The notes: a model not told the origin generated them from the letters alone. A stretch of 64,000 bases of DNA from Nemopilema nomurai (GCA_003864495.1 ML133421.1:1178001-1242000), one strand, 5' to 3'. Counted from the stretch's first letter, positions 37,913-49,812 are shown. Program-made: numbers and translations.

Positions 37913-38627
37913 ATTGAACAATCTGCAAAACAATATATTTCGTAAAGAGCAACTTGAAGCAACGTAGTTTGATATCAAATCGATAATGTCAAGGAAAAAG
38001 TAAACTATAACCTACAAAAGCCCGTTATCGATCTAAAGCACTAAAGAATTTTGTGGAGAGCACAGTTTCTTGCAATAGTGAACTTAATGCATTATATTGC
38101 TAAGGTTAAATATTCATAATGTTTATCCAATTATAAGCTCTTTGCATAACATCTGCCAATAGACTTGATTTTGCAAAAATTATAAACCAATCTAGTGTAG
38201 AAATTATCTTTCGACACAAAGTAGTGCCACAAGTGCACCAATAAAAGTTGTACCAGCGTGCATTTGTAATACGCGTTAACCCTTGGTTGGCTGTCAAGTT
38301 GTGTTTACATAAGGATTACCACCATCATTAATCTGCATGCGGTTTGAAGGAAGTAAAGCTATTTTTAGTTATTAAAACTGTTATGAACTAAAGCCATAAT
38401 ATTTTACTACTAGCATGTACGTCAAGCGCCAAGTACATAAACATACGTACGACTTGTTTATATAAATTTTGCATGGTGCAAGTCAAAACAATCTAGAAAT
38501 ATTCACTCCTCTAAACTTCCTTTTTCACGTTCAAAAAAGCCCCTTAAGATGTTTCGCAAAGCTGTAAAATAATATCATAAGAATAAGCATCAAACCTTTT
38601 TGCTTACGATTTTCAAGCCGTAAACAT

Positions 38628-38635
38628 GGGCGGGG
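38628..38635 (+). promoter_or_regulatory. GC box in the bidirectional region of unit A
   Basis: GGGCGGGG lies between the divergent BTB gene and methyltransferase-like gene, preceded by GCATCAAACCTTT. The same pair of elements recurs at 49651-49708 in unit B, in otherwise diverged DNA, suggesting a retained shared promoter element. Confidence 0.4.
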
Positions 38636-38648
38636 TAACAAAGCGTTA

Positions 38649-39225
38649 TTGCCGATGTCAGCATTATTTCAATTCACCATAGAAGCTGCTCGTAGAAGAG
38701 AGGCTGATTGTAAATGGCTAAGAGAGTGGGTATATTTCGAAGGCAACTCGTTTAAAATGTCAAGAAGTGTACGTATTCTTGGTAATGGTAACTTTTCATC
38801 TTCACTAGCATCGGCAAAAGAAAGGAAACTGTTTTTGAAAAAAATACTGGTTGCGGAACTAACCTTTATTGGTTGCTAACCGGGATTTAGACGTTGCAGA
38901 GGATTGTGTGCCTTAAAGTTTGATGGTGGTATTTCTTCTTTGCACGCAAATAAAATGCATCATTGTTGGATTTGTTGGAAGCACTTGTACAACATGATGT
39001 TTTCAACAGAAGTTATAGCTGCTTGATGAAAAATATTTGTATCCCTCATTTCAAGAAATTCATTCGCATCATAATTCAGCAATGACGTGAGAGACAAAAC
39101 TTGGTTCTTGGGTGTTATTCCTATAACTTGTCGAGAGATCAACAATAAAGGCATGTGAATGTCTTCAGGAAGACTTATTTTCGAAGTTGAGCTTGTTTTT
39201 GTCATGCTCTGTGGAAGAAAAAGGC
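38649..39225 (+). pseudogene. FDXACB1/BMT5-like gene, decayed copy (unit A)
   Basis: Starts like the intact copy (ATG 38757: MSRSVRILGNGNFSSSLASAKERKLFLKK) but hits a stop at 38876 after the first Rossmann motif. Homologous blocks continue in shifting frames (DLDVAEDCVP-like; LEALVQHDVF-like near 38978; DLFSKLSLFLSCSVEE-like near 39190) with large deletions. The GDGNFSFS glycine motif is mutated to GNGNFSS. Clearly dead. Confidence 0.75.
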
Positions 39226-40508
39226 ATATCGCTGAGGAAACATGTGGCAAGCAGCTACTCATGCAACTAAAGTTGGTATGTTTATTATCTTTATTTTGGC
39301 TAATTGCCAGCTTGATTAAAACAGTAAACCCTTACATATAGGCTTTGTTAATCAACAATCATTAACGCATGTTTTCAAGAAGGAGAGAAGAATTATCACA
39401 CCAAAATTTTGGTAATTCTCACCCAGGTTTACAATCAAGACTCGGTTTTCTCGCTAAATTTGTGAAAATTAATGTATTTGTCCCCAACAGAATCATAATT
39501 CTAGAAAAAATGAGTTTTTACTCTTGCTTATGTAACTTATGAGAAATCCAAAAGGCATTTGTGAGCTTTGAGCTTGCAAGTCCTGTAATTGCAAGGGTCA
39601 TGCTGTTGTTTTACATGTTGAAATGTATGCTAAAATGTACAGCAGTAGGTAAATACTAGTAGTGAAGTAGTGTATATATTGGTGCATCGTGGGGCCGTGT
39701 CGCAGGGCGTGGTCAAGGCGTGGTCGGTGACGAAAGCATGAGTCACGCCTTGTGCGGCAGTAAATTGCGACTCCGCGTTGCCAAGGAGTAGCTTTTTTGT
39801 TGGATAGATTGCAAATAGGAAAACAACAAGAATTCTGTACAATTTTTATACACTATAAGCAATTGATATACAATGTAAACAAATACCGCGAGAAGATAGT
39901 TATGGAGACTTGCTAACTACAAGTAGCTAGGCTATACAAGTCAATACATCAACATAAACAAGCTCAGAGTCTGGCTACCTGAATACCTCTCCTTTGTTGG
40001 ACACAGCTACCAAATTTGGATCATTTTGGACCAAATTTTATGGAAGATTTCTGGTGTTATGGAAGTTTAGATGGTGTTATATTATCAAGCAGTTGTTACT
40101 TATGTTTGTGCCTCATAGAAAATTAAGTTGAAATGTTCATTGCAGTGACAACAAGGCTGCTGGACAATTTGAGGTGACTTCTCAAGGGACAATCAGCCCC
40201 AAGGCTGTGGAGATTGGCAACTTCAACAACAATGGTAGTTTTCTAGCCTAAAGAGCCTTTTTTCTTTAACATTTTAGTGCACACAAGGAAAGGTACATGT
40301 CTAACGTACAGTTTGAACTTTTTGTGGTCTTAGGTGTAAGATTTAGTGGATGGAGTTGCAAGAGTGCAACTTTAACACTTCAAAATTGAGCAGCAAAAGG
40401 GCCCACATTGTGTTTGCATCTTGCTAGAACAAACCCTGCAATGAGGAACCAATGTTGTTTTAAAAATTTAGATGATTTAGTTAGATTTAGTTAAATTTAG
40501 AAGAGATG
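39226..40508. other. Gene-poor interval with one isolated exon-like segment
   Basis: Mostly unrecognised. At 40148-40233 a stretch with an acceptor-like TTCATTGCAG and a donor-like GTAGTT encodes DNKAAGQFEVTSQGTISP and KAVEIGNFNNN, which reads like protein but has no partner exon that I can find. Confidence 0.35.
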
Positions 40509-40990
40509 TTAGATGATTTGCACCATTCCAAAATAGATTACAACATCTCTGCAAAACATTGCAGAATTTTTCCACAAAGCTTGAGAAAGTGATAAACTGA
40601 AGGGGATTAAATGCTCAATGAATTGATGGACATGGTGTTTAAATTCCTCTGTATTTGCGGCACAAATTGGCTGCATTATCTTACGCTTGCCTTGACAATC
40701 AGCAGTTGCAGCCACCCCAGTTACAGTTGCCTACAAACATCAGAAACCACTTACAAAATATAGTTAACCTTCACTGTTCATGTACTGGAGAGAATTTGTG
40801 TATTGTATGTTCTGTGTGGCTTGAGTCAAGGCTACCATCCATCATGAGGGAAAAATACTTTGCATTTTCAGGTTCTTTCAAAGTGCAGCCACAGAATGTT
40901 TCAACAGTGACCTTAATAAGCTGATTTTTTTTATTTGGGGTAAGGTGATGTGCCATTCACCATACTGCTAGGAGGTATTCACTTTGTTCT
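40509..40990 (-). pseudogene. Possible decayed transposase-like (hAT/DUF4371-type) coding remnant
   Basis: Two minus-strand pieces: one containing NAKYSLMMDGSLDSSHTE-like sequence (actual AKYFSLMMDGSLDSSHTEH, near 40830-40885), recalling the catalytic-Asp motif of domesticated hAT-like proteins, and a second (40509-40715) in another frame. Fragmentary; the family is tentative. Confidence 0.35.
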
Positions 40991-40999
40991 TGTGTTCTT

Positions 41000-41737
41000 G
41001 AAGAAGTACTATTAGGATAACAGTGTAAAGAAAACACAATTTATATCTGAACACAACAGAACAATAGTAAACAGCGTGGTTAGCGATAAGTATATAGCGG
41101 TGATCATCATAGATACTAATGAATTCTCAACGCATCATAATCAACATATCCAACCTTCCCAGAAGATGTCCTTTGTGGACAACTCTGGCTTAGAACGATT
41201 AACCCTTGGAGCCCTCTCTCTCTAAAATATTGTCACATTGATTATTCTGCCAAATGGCCACTTCCAATCCTCTCATAAATTTTTGCAAGAATGTCTACAG
41301 CAAATTCCGAGGTAAAACCCTCTGTATGGTCAACCTTCTTTATTTTTTGGCACACTTGCTCATAACACCTTCCATTTATGTTCTTGTCCTAATCACTGGT
41401 TCTAACTATTGTTAATTCTGTGGCTTTTCTATTAAATGCATAGAATACCTGAGTGGCAGCCAACTCAATGATTCATTGTATGGTCATCTTTTTTCACCAT
41501 CTTCTTCATGCTTTTGATTGCAAAGTTGAAATGAAAGTCGTTGGCCATCAGTACCTCTTGAGAAGCCGCTTCTGCAATGAAGCTAAGCTTATATTGAGCT
41601 TTGAAGCTAGTTTATCCAAGGGTAAAGGTTTCATCACGTTGCAGGCCTTGATCTAAGCAAAATGAAGATGCTATTTAAGAATAGCTTCTTAGATACACTA
41701 GCTGTTCTATCTTGCACCTCAAGTTTTTGATAGATAA
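41000..41737. other. Interval without a recognised gene
   Basis: A 67-codon plus-strand open frame at 41453 resembles nothing known. No repeat structure noticed. Confidence 0.35.
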
Positions 41738-41762
41738 ATAAATATCAAGAGCACTTTCAATC

Positions 41763-42261
41763 GTTTTCACTAGCATTGGCAAAAGATAGAAAGCTGTTTT
41801 TAAAAAACTACTGGTGGTGGAATTATCCTTCATTACATACCAACCAGGATTTAGACATTGTAGAGAATTGTGTGCCTACTACAACTTGCCGAGAGTTTGC
41901 TGATGGAATTTTATTCTTTGCAACATCGTTTGATCCGTTGGAAACTCTTGTTCAACATGGGGTATCAAAAGAAAACATAACTGCTTTACGTGAAATCGGT
42001 AATGTTTGTATACTTCACAATGTCGACGCAAGAAATTTACATAGAACATTCAACAATGGAGAGAGAAGCAAATCTTTATTCAAAAACGTCATTTTCAATT
42101 TTCCACATGTTGGTGGAAAATCAAATATAAAGGCATGTAAAGGTCTTCTGGAAGACTTTTTTTACAGTGTAGTCGATTTTCTTGATAAAGATGGGCTTGT
42201 TTTTGTCACGCTGTGTAAAGGACAAGGAGGCACCCCTATTGATGCTGGAAGAAACTCAAAT
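41763..42261 (+). pseudogene. Internal fragment of the FDXACB1/BMT5-like gene between 25-bp direct repeats
   Basis: Almost identical to 49859-50324 (unit B gene): it starts inside the first Rossmann strand and runs, in an open frame from 41776, through FNFPHVGGKSNIKACKG and VTLCKGQGGTPIDAGRN. The GQGGTP motif matches human FDXACB1 better than the B copy (GPGGT). The 5' coding end is missing. It is bracketed by a perfect 25-bp direct repeat (41738-41762 and 42262-42286). Probably a non-functional insertion. Confidence 0.75.
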
Positions 42262-42411
42262 ATAAATATCAAGAGCACTTTCAATCAGCAGTGTATTTTC
42301 CTCTGGTGACTTTATTTTATCATTGCTCTTTATCAACATAATTTCATTAATGACTTTATGTTTTGAGAAACAGTCTGTGTTTAGACAGGTTCAATTAAAG
42401 CTTTGAATATT

Positions 42412-42449
42412 CTCTTTCTTTTTTTCTTTCTTTTTTTCTTTCTTTCTTG

Positions 42450-42480
<31 letters not shown>

Positions 42481-42482
42481 GA
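42412..42482. repeat. (CTTT)n microsatellite
   Basis: Pyrimidine tract of CTTT units with T-run interruptions. Confidence 0.9.
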
Positions 42483-42572
42483 AGGTGTTAGGATATTCAT
42501 TTGTTCTATATTTCAAAATATTTTGCCAATCATTGCAGCTTGTTAAAGACCTGACTTGCTTACATTCTTTCT

Positions 42573-43270
42573 AGGTGAAAGGAAACACCTAGGTGAAAAG
42601 ACGACCTAGCTTGCCCAATTATACGAAAATTGTCGTCACTGTATGTTTTGGCGCAATCTGGATTCTCCAAATGGTGTTTAGGCATTGCGTCTTTTACAAT
42701 TTCAATTGCATTGCGACGCGGCTGCTCTCTTTCTGCAGAGGTTTTGGTCCTTATGCTTGTGAGAACATGCTGTTTTATTCTTTCCTCCAGTCTTTGAGTA
42801 GTGCGTCCTACATACCGTTCTTTACATCGGCAACAAAATTGGTATACGACTAAACTTTTTTATGGGCAGGAACGCAATCCTTTTGATGGAAGGAAACATG
42901 GTCTTAGCATTGAAGGCCACACGAGGATTCACAGCTGAATAGCAGAAATTTGTGGCTCTCTAGTGTCTAGAGTCTTTCTGGAATCTGTCTGTATTTCAGT
43001 GGAAAATCCCATTGTAGACAGAAAGAGTTCGTCTTTTCCCTTGGGCTCTTCTAAAGTTAGGTGTTAAGTAACGCTGATTGGTCAATTATAACCAATCACG
43101 CGCTCTGCTTATTATCCTCGAGTGTTTTCGATCCGCAACTGGCTATTTATTCGGTCAGCTATTGGTTATTTTCCGACGTTTGCATACTCTGAGGAGTTTT
43201 GGACGAATAAATACTTTAAGTATGCAAAACTTTCTTGCAATTGTGAATCTTTTGAAGTTCATAGCAAGTT
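42573..43270 (-). mobile_element. Penelope-like element fragment in inverted arrangement
   Basis: 42573-42960 is the reverse complement of the GIY-YIG end of the 55-59 kb element. From about 42970 to 43260 the sequence turns round and matches its pseudo-LTR in plus orientation, including a hammerhead motif. Substitutions and small indels make it a diverged, dead copy with the same tail-to-tail layout as the young element. Confidence 0.8.
43182..43225 (+). ncRNA. Hammerhead ribozyme, degenerate copy in a Penelope-like pseudo-LTR
   Basis: Stem I GCATACT (43182-43188) pairs with AGTATGC (43219-43225). Core CTGAGGA (43189-43195), a short stem II GTTTTGGAC, then GAAT instead of GAAA, and a weakened stem III. 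Likely inactive because of the GAAA change. Confidence 0.55.
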
Positions 43271-43329
43271 ATTGCAACAACACCGGCAGCTTGCTGAACT
43301 GCATCTTTTGGTGCTCCTGATCTCTTGAA

Positions 43330-44300
43330 TAGATTGCGAATGGCTTCACATAGTTTTACTGAATCCTTCAAGAATGGTTTATTAATTGCATCCTTGAAGG
43401 CAAGTTCGATTCGATTATTGACAGAGTGGATGGTTGTAGCCCATGGTCACTTTATTTAAAGTGGGGTCAAAACTCCCATGAAAATCTGGTATTTACAATC
43501 GTTCAAATTGATTTACCATCCCCTTCTATTACATAGGTATTTTTGATCAAGGGAAGATTTAGATAAGTGCTTGAATCTTTCATATTAAGCTCTTTTTATT
43601 CTATATTCTATCGCTCTGCCAATGTTATGCATTCTTATAATTCGTTTCAGCTTAAAACTTGGTTGCATTTCTCTACTGCGAATGCAAACAACAATATCAT
43701 CCAAAAGGCCAATTTTACCCGCGCTTGTAGTGAATGAAGTATTTTCTTGCTTTGAGCCAATCCTTACTCTCCTTTGTCGATTAGAAGGAAGTCCCTTTGG
43801 ATTTGAATTGAGCAACGATACAACAATTGATTTATGAACTTTTCCTTTCCCGTAAACTGTCAGCTTTGCTCTCGAAAGAAATCGGGTGGTACTTCCTTTG
43901 ATATTACTTCAGTTCCTTTCTTCAATTCTACGTTGTTTATTTTATGTAAATATTCTCGTGCTTGAGGAAACGTAAGCCTTTGAGCGCTCTCTACATCGAT
44001 CTACTCTCTGTAGATCATCTCTTTTCAACAAAACTTCTCATATTGATAGATCTAGTTTATTGAGCCAGTCCATTTGCAACAATCTTGAAGCATGTTTGAG
44101 GTTATTGATGAGCGTTTTTCCAGTATGCACAAAGTCTTGGTCTGGAAGGTTTTCAGGGCCATTCTCTCCTTTAATACCAGAAAAAGCAACGTTTTCACGA
44201 TTGAGAGTGTATCGCTCTCCTTCTTTGGATATGGCATCCGTAAGATGTGGCATCCGTAAGATGTGGCATCCGTAAGATGTGGCATCCTCTTTCTACTGGC
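43330..44300 (-). pseudogene. Decayed minus-strand coding remnant of a repetitive cnidarian-type gene
   Basis: Frame-broken minus-strand pieces read as protein: ENLPDQDFVHTGKTLINNL followed by KHASRLLQM (44038-44253), KVHKSIVVSLLNSNPKGLPS (near 43820) and KPFLKDSVKLCEAIRNLF (near 43350). They resemble parts of multi-copy uncharacterised proteins common in cnidarian genomes and may belong with the PIN-like piece at 44609. Family uncertain. Confidence 0.4.
44231..44288. repeat. 16-bp tandem repeat, about 3.5 copies
   Basis: Unit TGGCATCCGTAAGATG repeated in tandem at the upstream edge of the preceding remnant. Confidence 0.88.
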
Positions 44301-44608
44301 TGCATCAGAGGCTTGACCAACAATGGGCCCAGAATTTTCTGCAGGTGGATTTGATACCTTTCTTTAATAGATGCCCACTACTTTGATACACTTAAATGTG
44401 CGAATTGTTGCAAGTTGCTTGTAATAGGATTACGAAAGGTAGTAGGTCTTACGAAGGGTGCACAGAGTTAAATATTATTACTCTTGCGTGCCAATGCCCT
44501 GCTTATAACTCTGCTTTTAACAAAATATGCCAGAGTAGTTCGTGTCATGCTACTCAATACATCAACAACACTTTGCATAGGCTCAACAAAATTTTGGGCC
44601 CCCTAAAA

Positions 44609-44977
44609 CTAAATCCTTAAGGGGTCCATGGGTAAATGCGTCACTGTTGATTTGCTTTTGAGAACTTTAATCTTTGAAACGCCAAAGAAGAATGATATTG
44701 TTTCGCATCCTGTAACTTTGCGAGTCTTTGGCGGCTGTATACATACACCTTCACCTATACACACGCATTCTTTCCTGATCACAATACGTTCAATTTGGTC
44801 AACTTGATATGCAAATCTTGTTTGAGGCTTAACAATGCCAGATGCATGAACCAGCAACACCAGAACATCGGGATCGTTGGAAACAACAGCGACATTGGTA
44901 TCTCCCGTAGGGCAATTTTGTAGACAAGCAACTAGTTGGGCAAACATGTCAATAGGTGCCCGAAATTTTCGAACCAT
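44609..44977 (-). pseudogene. PIN/FEN1-like coding remnant (unit B copy)
   Basis: A 122-codon open frame with DTNVAVVSNDPDVLVLLVH and, further on, VTGCETISFFFGVSKIKVLK. This resembles the acidic PIN-fold core plus the TGCDT.S.FFG.GK helix-hairpin-like motif of repetitive XPG/FEN1-like proteins in cnidarians. It lacks the N-terminus and any upstream exon I can identify. Duplicated at 59322-59660. Confidence 0.45.
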
Positions 44978-45645
44978 AAAAAAAAAAACTTTTTATTCAC
45001 AGTGCTTTTTATATAGGTGTAGGGCTAACAGCATCAACAACTTCAAAAGCGTACTAAGGAGAATATGTTTTGAATTTTCTCTACAACATCCAGTACCATC
45101 GATCAATCTGTGCTTAATACTTCTTTTGGTAGTATTTGTCTGGTTTTTCCTTTAAATTTAATAGCAGTACATATAGACCTAGACATAGAATTTTAAATGT
45201 TTCACAGCCTTTTTTGTTTAATTGCAAGAAAATGTTAAAGATTGTTAAAAATTCTTTTTGAATTTCCAATTCTGTATGATAGAATCACTAAATAGCCACC
45301 AAAAGCAGTTAAAGTTGAAGCATTGGCCATATCTACTTGTGATAAATTATAGTTAGTAAATATTTGAATGTTTTCTATAGACATTTAAATGATTTAATAA
45401 AAGGCTTTTGAACAGTGGGTTTTTTAGTTTCTTCTGCTGTGGACTAGAAAACTGTTTCAACAATAAGCCAGAGTGAAGAGTCATTATTTCAAATTATAAA
45501 TACTGCTGAATATTACATTGAATAGGGTCGCTAGGAGGTCAGAGAAAGCTTATGTTATGGCACATTGATCGACCTCAGCAAAAGTGGATCCATTTAGCTT
45601 TGATGCATTTTCTCTATTTATTAAGACTTCCCCAGTGGGAGAAAA

Positions 45646-48549
45646 TTACTCATAATTAAGCTCATATGATTCGTCTGAGTCCATGCCTTCCCAGGCTAGA
45701 ATCCTGTCATCTTCCTGTGGTTCATGATTATCTGATGGCTCAGAACCATAACTGACCCAATGGAAAGACAGGTTGACAATGCCTATAGAACCCTGTGTAT
45801 CTGCCTCACTCCCACTGATTGATGCCAAATATCCAGCTTCAGAGGGGGGTGTAAAGACCCTTCTTCCGCCTCCATCACCCCCATAAGGCCCATATTTCTT
45901 CCCAGTGTTAGTGGTAAACAATAAATTGTCTACCATGTAGCCAGAGAAAGCAACAACCTCGACAATGAATTCATCTGGCTCGAGGATAAAACTGTATACT
46001 TCATGGTTGGAACGCTGCCCGTGAAATACTTTTGTTCCATCGCTGTAAAGCACTTCCACAGCTAAAGGAAATAAGAACAAAGAATAATGAACCAAACTGA
46101 TCAACTAAACTCGATTTGAAATTTGTAGTTGAAGGCCCTCAAAGGAACTCAAAGGCACTCTTGACAGGGTTTACCTATTAAGAAATGCATGGCTTAAGTA
46201 ATTCAACCTAGCAAGTATCTTAGCTCTGAGAGGCTTGTAACACGAAGAAACACCTGCTGTGAAAACATGAGAAATGAGCGCTGGAGATATAAGTCAAACT
46301 TCCCGGTCAACTTCTATAAATGGACGAACAATGACTAAATGGACAAAAAAACTCCTCTTGCAAATTTGCAATTATGGATAAAATTATTTTGGTTTTTAAA
46401 GTGTTTTTGTATATTAAAGAAAAGAAAAGCTCGACATTGCATGTGACAGAGTATACATAATTTTTAGTCATCACCAGGTTTTGGTCACTTTTGATGCTTA
46501 CTCTGTGGAGTGTTTTAAAATTCCTTTAAGTATGCAAAAATTAAACTTTAGCTCTTCTATAGTATTATGAAGTTTTTCAAGGATGAAAAGAAGAAAACAA
46601 TGCCAATACATTGCTTGCTCATACCGCCATATACTGGTCGACCATCCCATCGTCGTATCCAGATCTTCATACCTTTAATGTAGCGATGAATACCTTCTTT
46701 GTCATCATCAAAATTTTGACGGATATTTCTGATATAGCCATGCGCAATCTTTTCTGTCTTGCTAGGATGAGTCACTGGAATTTGACGAAAGAGAATGCAT
46801 AGCTAGGAGCTAGAAGATCTAATTAAAATGCAGATTCATTCAAATCAGAAAATAAGTTTCTTAATGGATTAAGGTCCAATGATGAGAAAGGTATGGTTAC
46901 ATTTGGGTTTCATCTCACTATCATATACATCAGACTAAACAGTGATGCAGACTTTATTTGCTAATTTTCAGTTACTTCCAACAAATATTTTGACAAACAT
47001 GAATACAATGAAATTGGAGTACAATGAAATTTGTGTCTGCCATTGGGGAATAATTTGTACCGAGCTCAAAGCATAGACAGCTCTAGCACAAATTATGGGT
47101 GATTGATTACTGAACACAAACATTGACTGATACTCCAGAAATGAAGTCTAAACTAGATAGAATTTCCATACTGATTCTTTCAGCATAACATGGCTGGAAA
47201 CTTTAGGTTGACTTATACACCAAAGAAATCTTTGCATTGATGGCTTGGAATGCTTGCTTTAGAGCTACAATCTGATTAAATCAAATCAGCACACTTACAT
47301 GAGAAAAGTCTTGGTAATTGTCCTCCTGTTGCTTTAATCTCATCAAATGGTTTTACTTTATCAACATCAACCGCTTTGGTAAGAGTCTGCATGCACAATG
47401 ATGCCAATTTTCTATCAGAAATTGCACTTACTTCCTTTTGCAATGACTGGTATTCAAAATTCATGATCAAGTCAAACCTCACATGTTTTAGTAGCCTCTT
47501 CAAAGTAGATTCCTTTGGAGCATCAAAGTTCATAAGCTGCACATACTTCAAAATTGCTGTGAAAATAATCATTTCTTGGATTGAAGATGGAGGAATAAAG
47601 TCTTTTTCATCTTTAGCAATGAGTCCATCATGTTTCACAACATTTTCAAATTGATCAACTGGCAGCTTGAAAAGTTGGCCTGAGTCTAATATGCTGCGGA
47701 AATTTTCTTGTACGTATGTCTGGCATTTGTCCTCTAAAAACACCAAACTTCTGTTGACTGCAAAATTCACTATGTCAATTATGTTTGACTTGTCAAAATT
47801 GTCAAAGATAAAATCTGAGCACATTTTCTCAAGAGTTGACATCTGGAGAAAGTTTGCAGCAATTATCAGTTCTTCTACCACTTCACCATTGAGCTCAATC
47901 TAAAAAACAAAAATATTTTAATGATTCAACAACAATTACAAATTTTGAATAAACTAAGAAACAGCAGAAACTTTCATTGCAGTTGATTAACTTAAAGCTC
48001 TGACAACATATGAAGTACAAGAAAAATATTTTTCAAACAAATCAATCAAAGATCAAAAGTGTTACAAAAAAAGCTGAACCAGAAATGCAAAAGTAATGTA
48101 CAGTTGAGCAACCCAAAAAACATCCTGCTTATTCTGTTATTCATTGAAATTCATTACCAAAATGCTAAGTAAACTTACAATTCATAGGATGGAAGTCTTA
48201 GAGAGTTGAGAAAAGGTCAAACCTTTTTAGTATAAATATACTGCAGTATTCGATTCATTGTTGATGTTGATAAAATTTTAAGGTTGATCTGGTTCTGGTC
48301 ATCTTGAGTGTGAAGCTGATGGAGAGGGGAAAATGCTGCTCTGAAAAAAGGACTGACACTTGCAAGAATTATCTTGTGGGACTTCACTAAACCATCACAA
48401 GTTAGTATTTCTGTGTCAAAGAATAGTTTATTTTCCCAGCATTCTTGCAAACCAGACTGGATTATCCCAGGCAAGTCAGTGTCTGTCAACTCCACATTTT
48501 CAGTGACACCTGATATTGATCTTGTATACTTCTGAGCACCTTGATCCAT
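45646..48549 (-). CDS. BTB-BACK-jacalin-like lectin protein, copy B (4 exons)
   Basis: Minus-strand exons 48549-48223, 47899-47299, 46774-46625 and 46061-45646; 497 aa. BTB about 20-137 (KLFFDTEILTCDGLVKSHKI), BACK about 140-260 (LLKHVRFDLIMNFEYQSLQ), jacalin-like beta-prism from about 343 (GMKIWIRRWDGRPVYGG; NTGKKYGPYGGDGGGRRVF; SISGSEADTQGSIGIVNLSF), then an acidic tail ending SDESYELNYE. The ATG at 48549 corresponds to the start in copy A; an upstream TTG extends the frame but is not a plausible start. Exon layout is the same in all three copies. No signal peptide, so intracellular glycan or protein recognition is inferred. All splice sites and frames are intact. Confidence 0.87.
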
Positions 48550-49812
48550 TTTGAACAATCTGCATAGGAAAAATTTTTTGCATTGAAAGTTGCTTCTTGA
48601 AAAAAATTTACTTACTGTAAAAGTGGATGATGTCAGAGAAAAGAATTCTCTTGTGTACAGAAGACCACTTCAAAAGGATAAGATATTGAGAATTCCAGAA
48701 GTTATTGTTATGGTACTAAAATTAACCAAATGCTCAAAGTCATTCAAAGTCTCCCTTGAATTCCCACTTGCAGTTATGAAATATATTTCTAGCAGATGAC
48801 AAGACATATAATAGATAAACTTCTTTTAGCACATCTGGATGCTTGAACTCTACCTACAAGTATGTTTTTTTCCAAAACTGATGGTGCAATTGCAATTGTG
48901 AAAGTTTGCCTTGATAGATGCACTTGGCAAGGCATTTCCTTGAAAGCTTGCTCTGATAGATATTAAGGAGGGATGTTTTTTAAGAAGGAATGCTTCTTTT
49001 ATCTTTTCATAGCTAATTGAAATCTTTTCAGAACATGTTGGAATAATGATGGTAATATTTACATTGCTACATTTTAGTTACCCCCTTCACAGGAACAATG
49101 GGCACCCATTTGTTTAGGTTATCGACATGTAGTTATGATCAGTAACACCTCTATTGCTTTATCTTGTAGCACATTGTTTAGCAGTAAAGTCTTTTTCTGT
49201 TGCTTTTATCATATTTTTCTGTAGAGAAAAAAGGTTTTGTTCGTCCATTCCATTTCTTATTAGAGCCATTAGCCTGCAGAATTCTAACATAACAGAGCTG
49301 CATGTAAAAATGGCACAAAGAGGCGTATTCTGACCTTCTAAAGGGTGTGATCTCAAAAGATTAAGGTGGGCTGCCATAATCCCACTACAGCTCACTATCA
49401 CTGAATGAAACGCGTTGGCATAAAAAAATAAATGTTTAGTAAATCTTAGATGTATATTCTATTCGCCCCACCCCATGATGACAACTTGACATGCTAACAT
49501 TACCAAAGTCACAGACTGTTGGATTTCAAAAAGCCCTAGACAAATTTTTCGGGATTATTCTAATTTAAATTTTGGGGCATTATTTAAGAATAGAATAAAT
49601 AAATTGTACGGACCGAGACCTCAAATAACTCAAATACTCACTCATTCAGAAGGAGCATCAAACCTTTCTCTCCAGCCTAAGAAAACATTCTAGGCTCCTT
49701 GGGCGGGGCTTTTAGTTGTCGATCTCAGCAAAAATTTTGCCACTGTTAGAAAAGAGGCTACTTATAAATGGCTTGCACGCATTGAACATTTGCAACATTG
49801 CACATGTTTGAA
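48550..49812. promoter_or_regulatory. Bidirectional spacer between the BTB gene and the methyltransferase-like gene (unit B)
   Basis: 1.26 kb head-to-head interval (about 0.84 kb, 37913-38756, to the matching start codon in unit A). A GC box GGGCGGGG at 49701-49708 and GCATCAAACCTTT near 49656 are shared with unit A. No other gene is visible. Confidence 0.4.

Noticed and set aside
47376..47654. Plus-strand open frames opposite BTB exon 2 (also at 36608 and 62511)
   Set aside because: Shadow frames of the BTB-BACK coding exon, appearing in all three copies.
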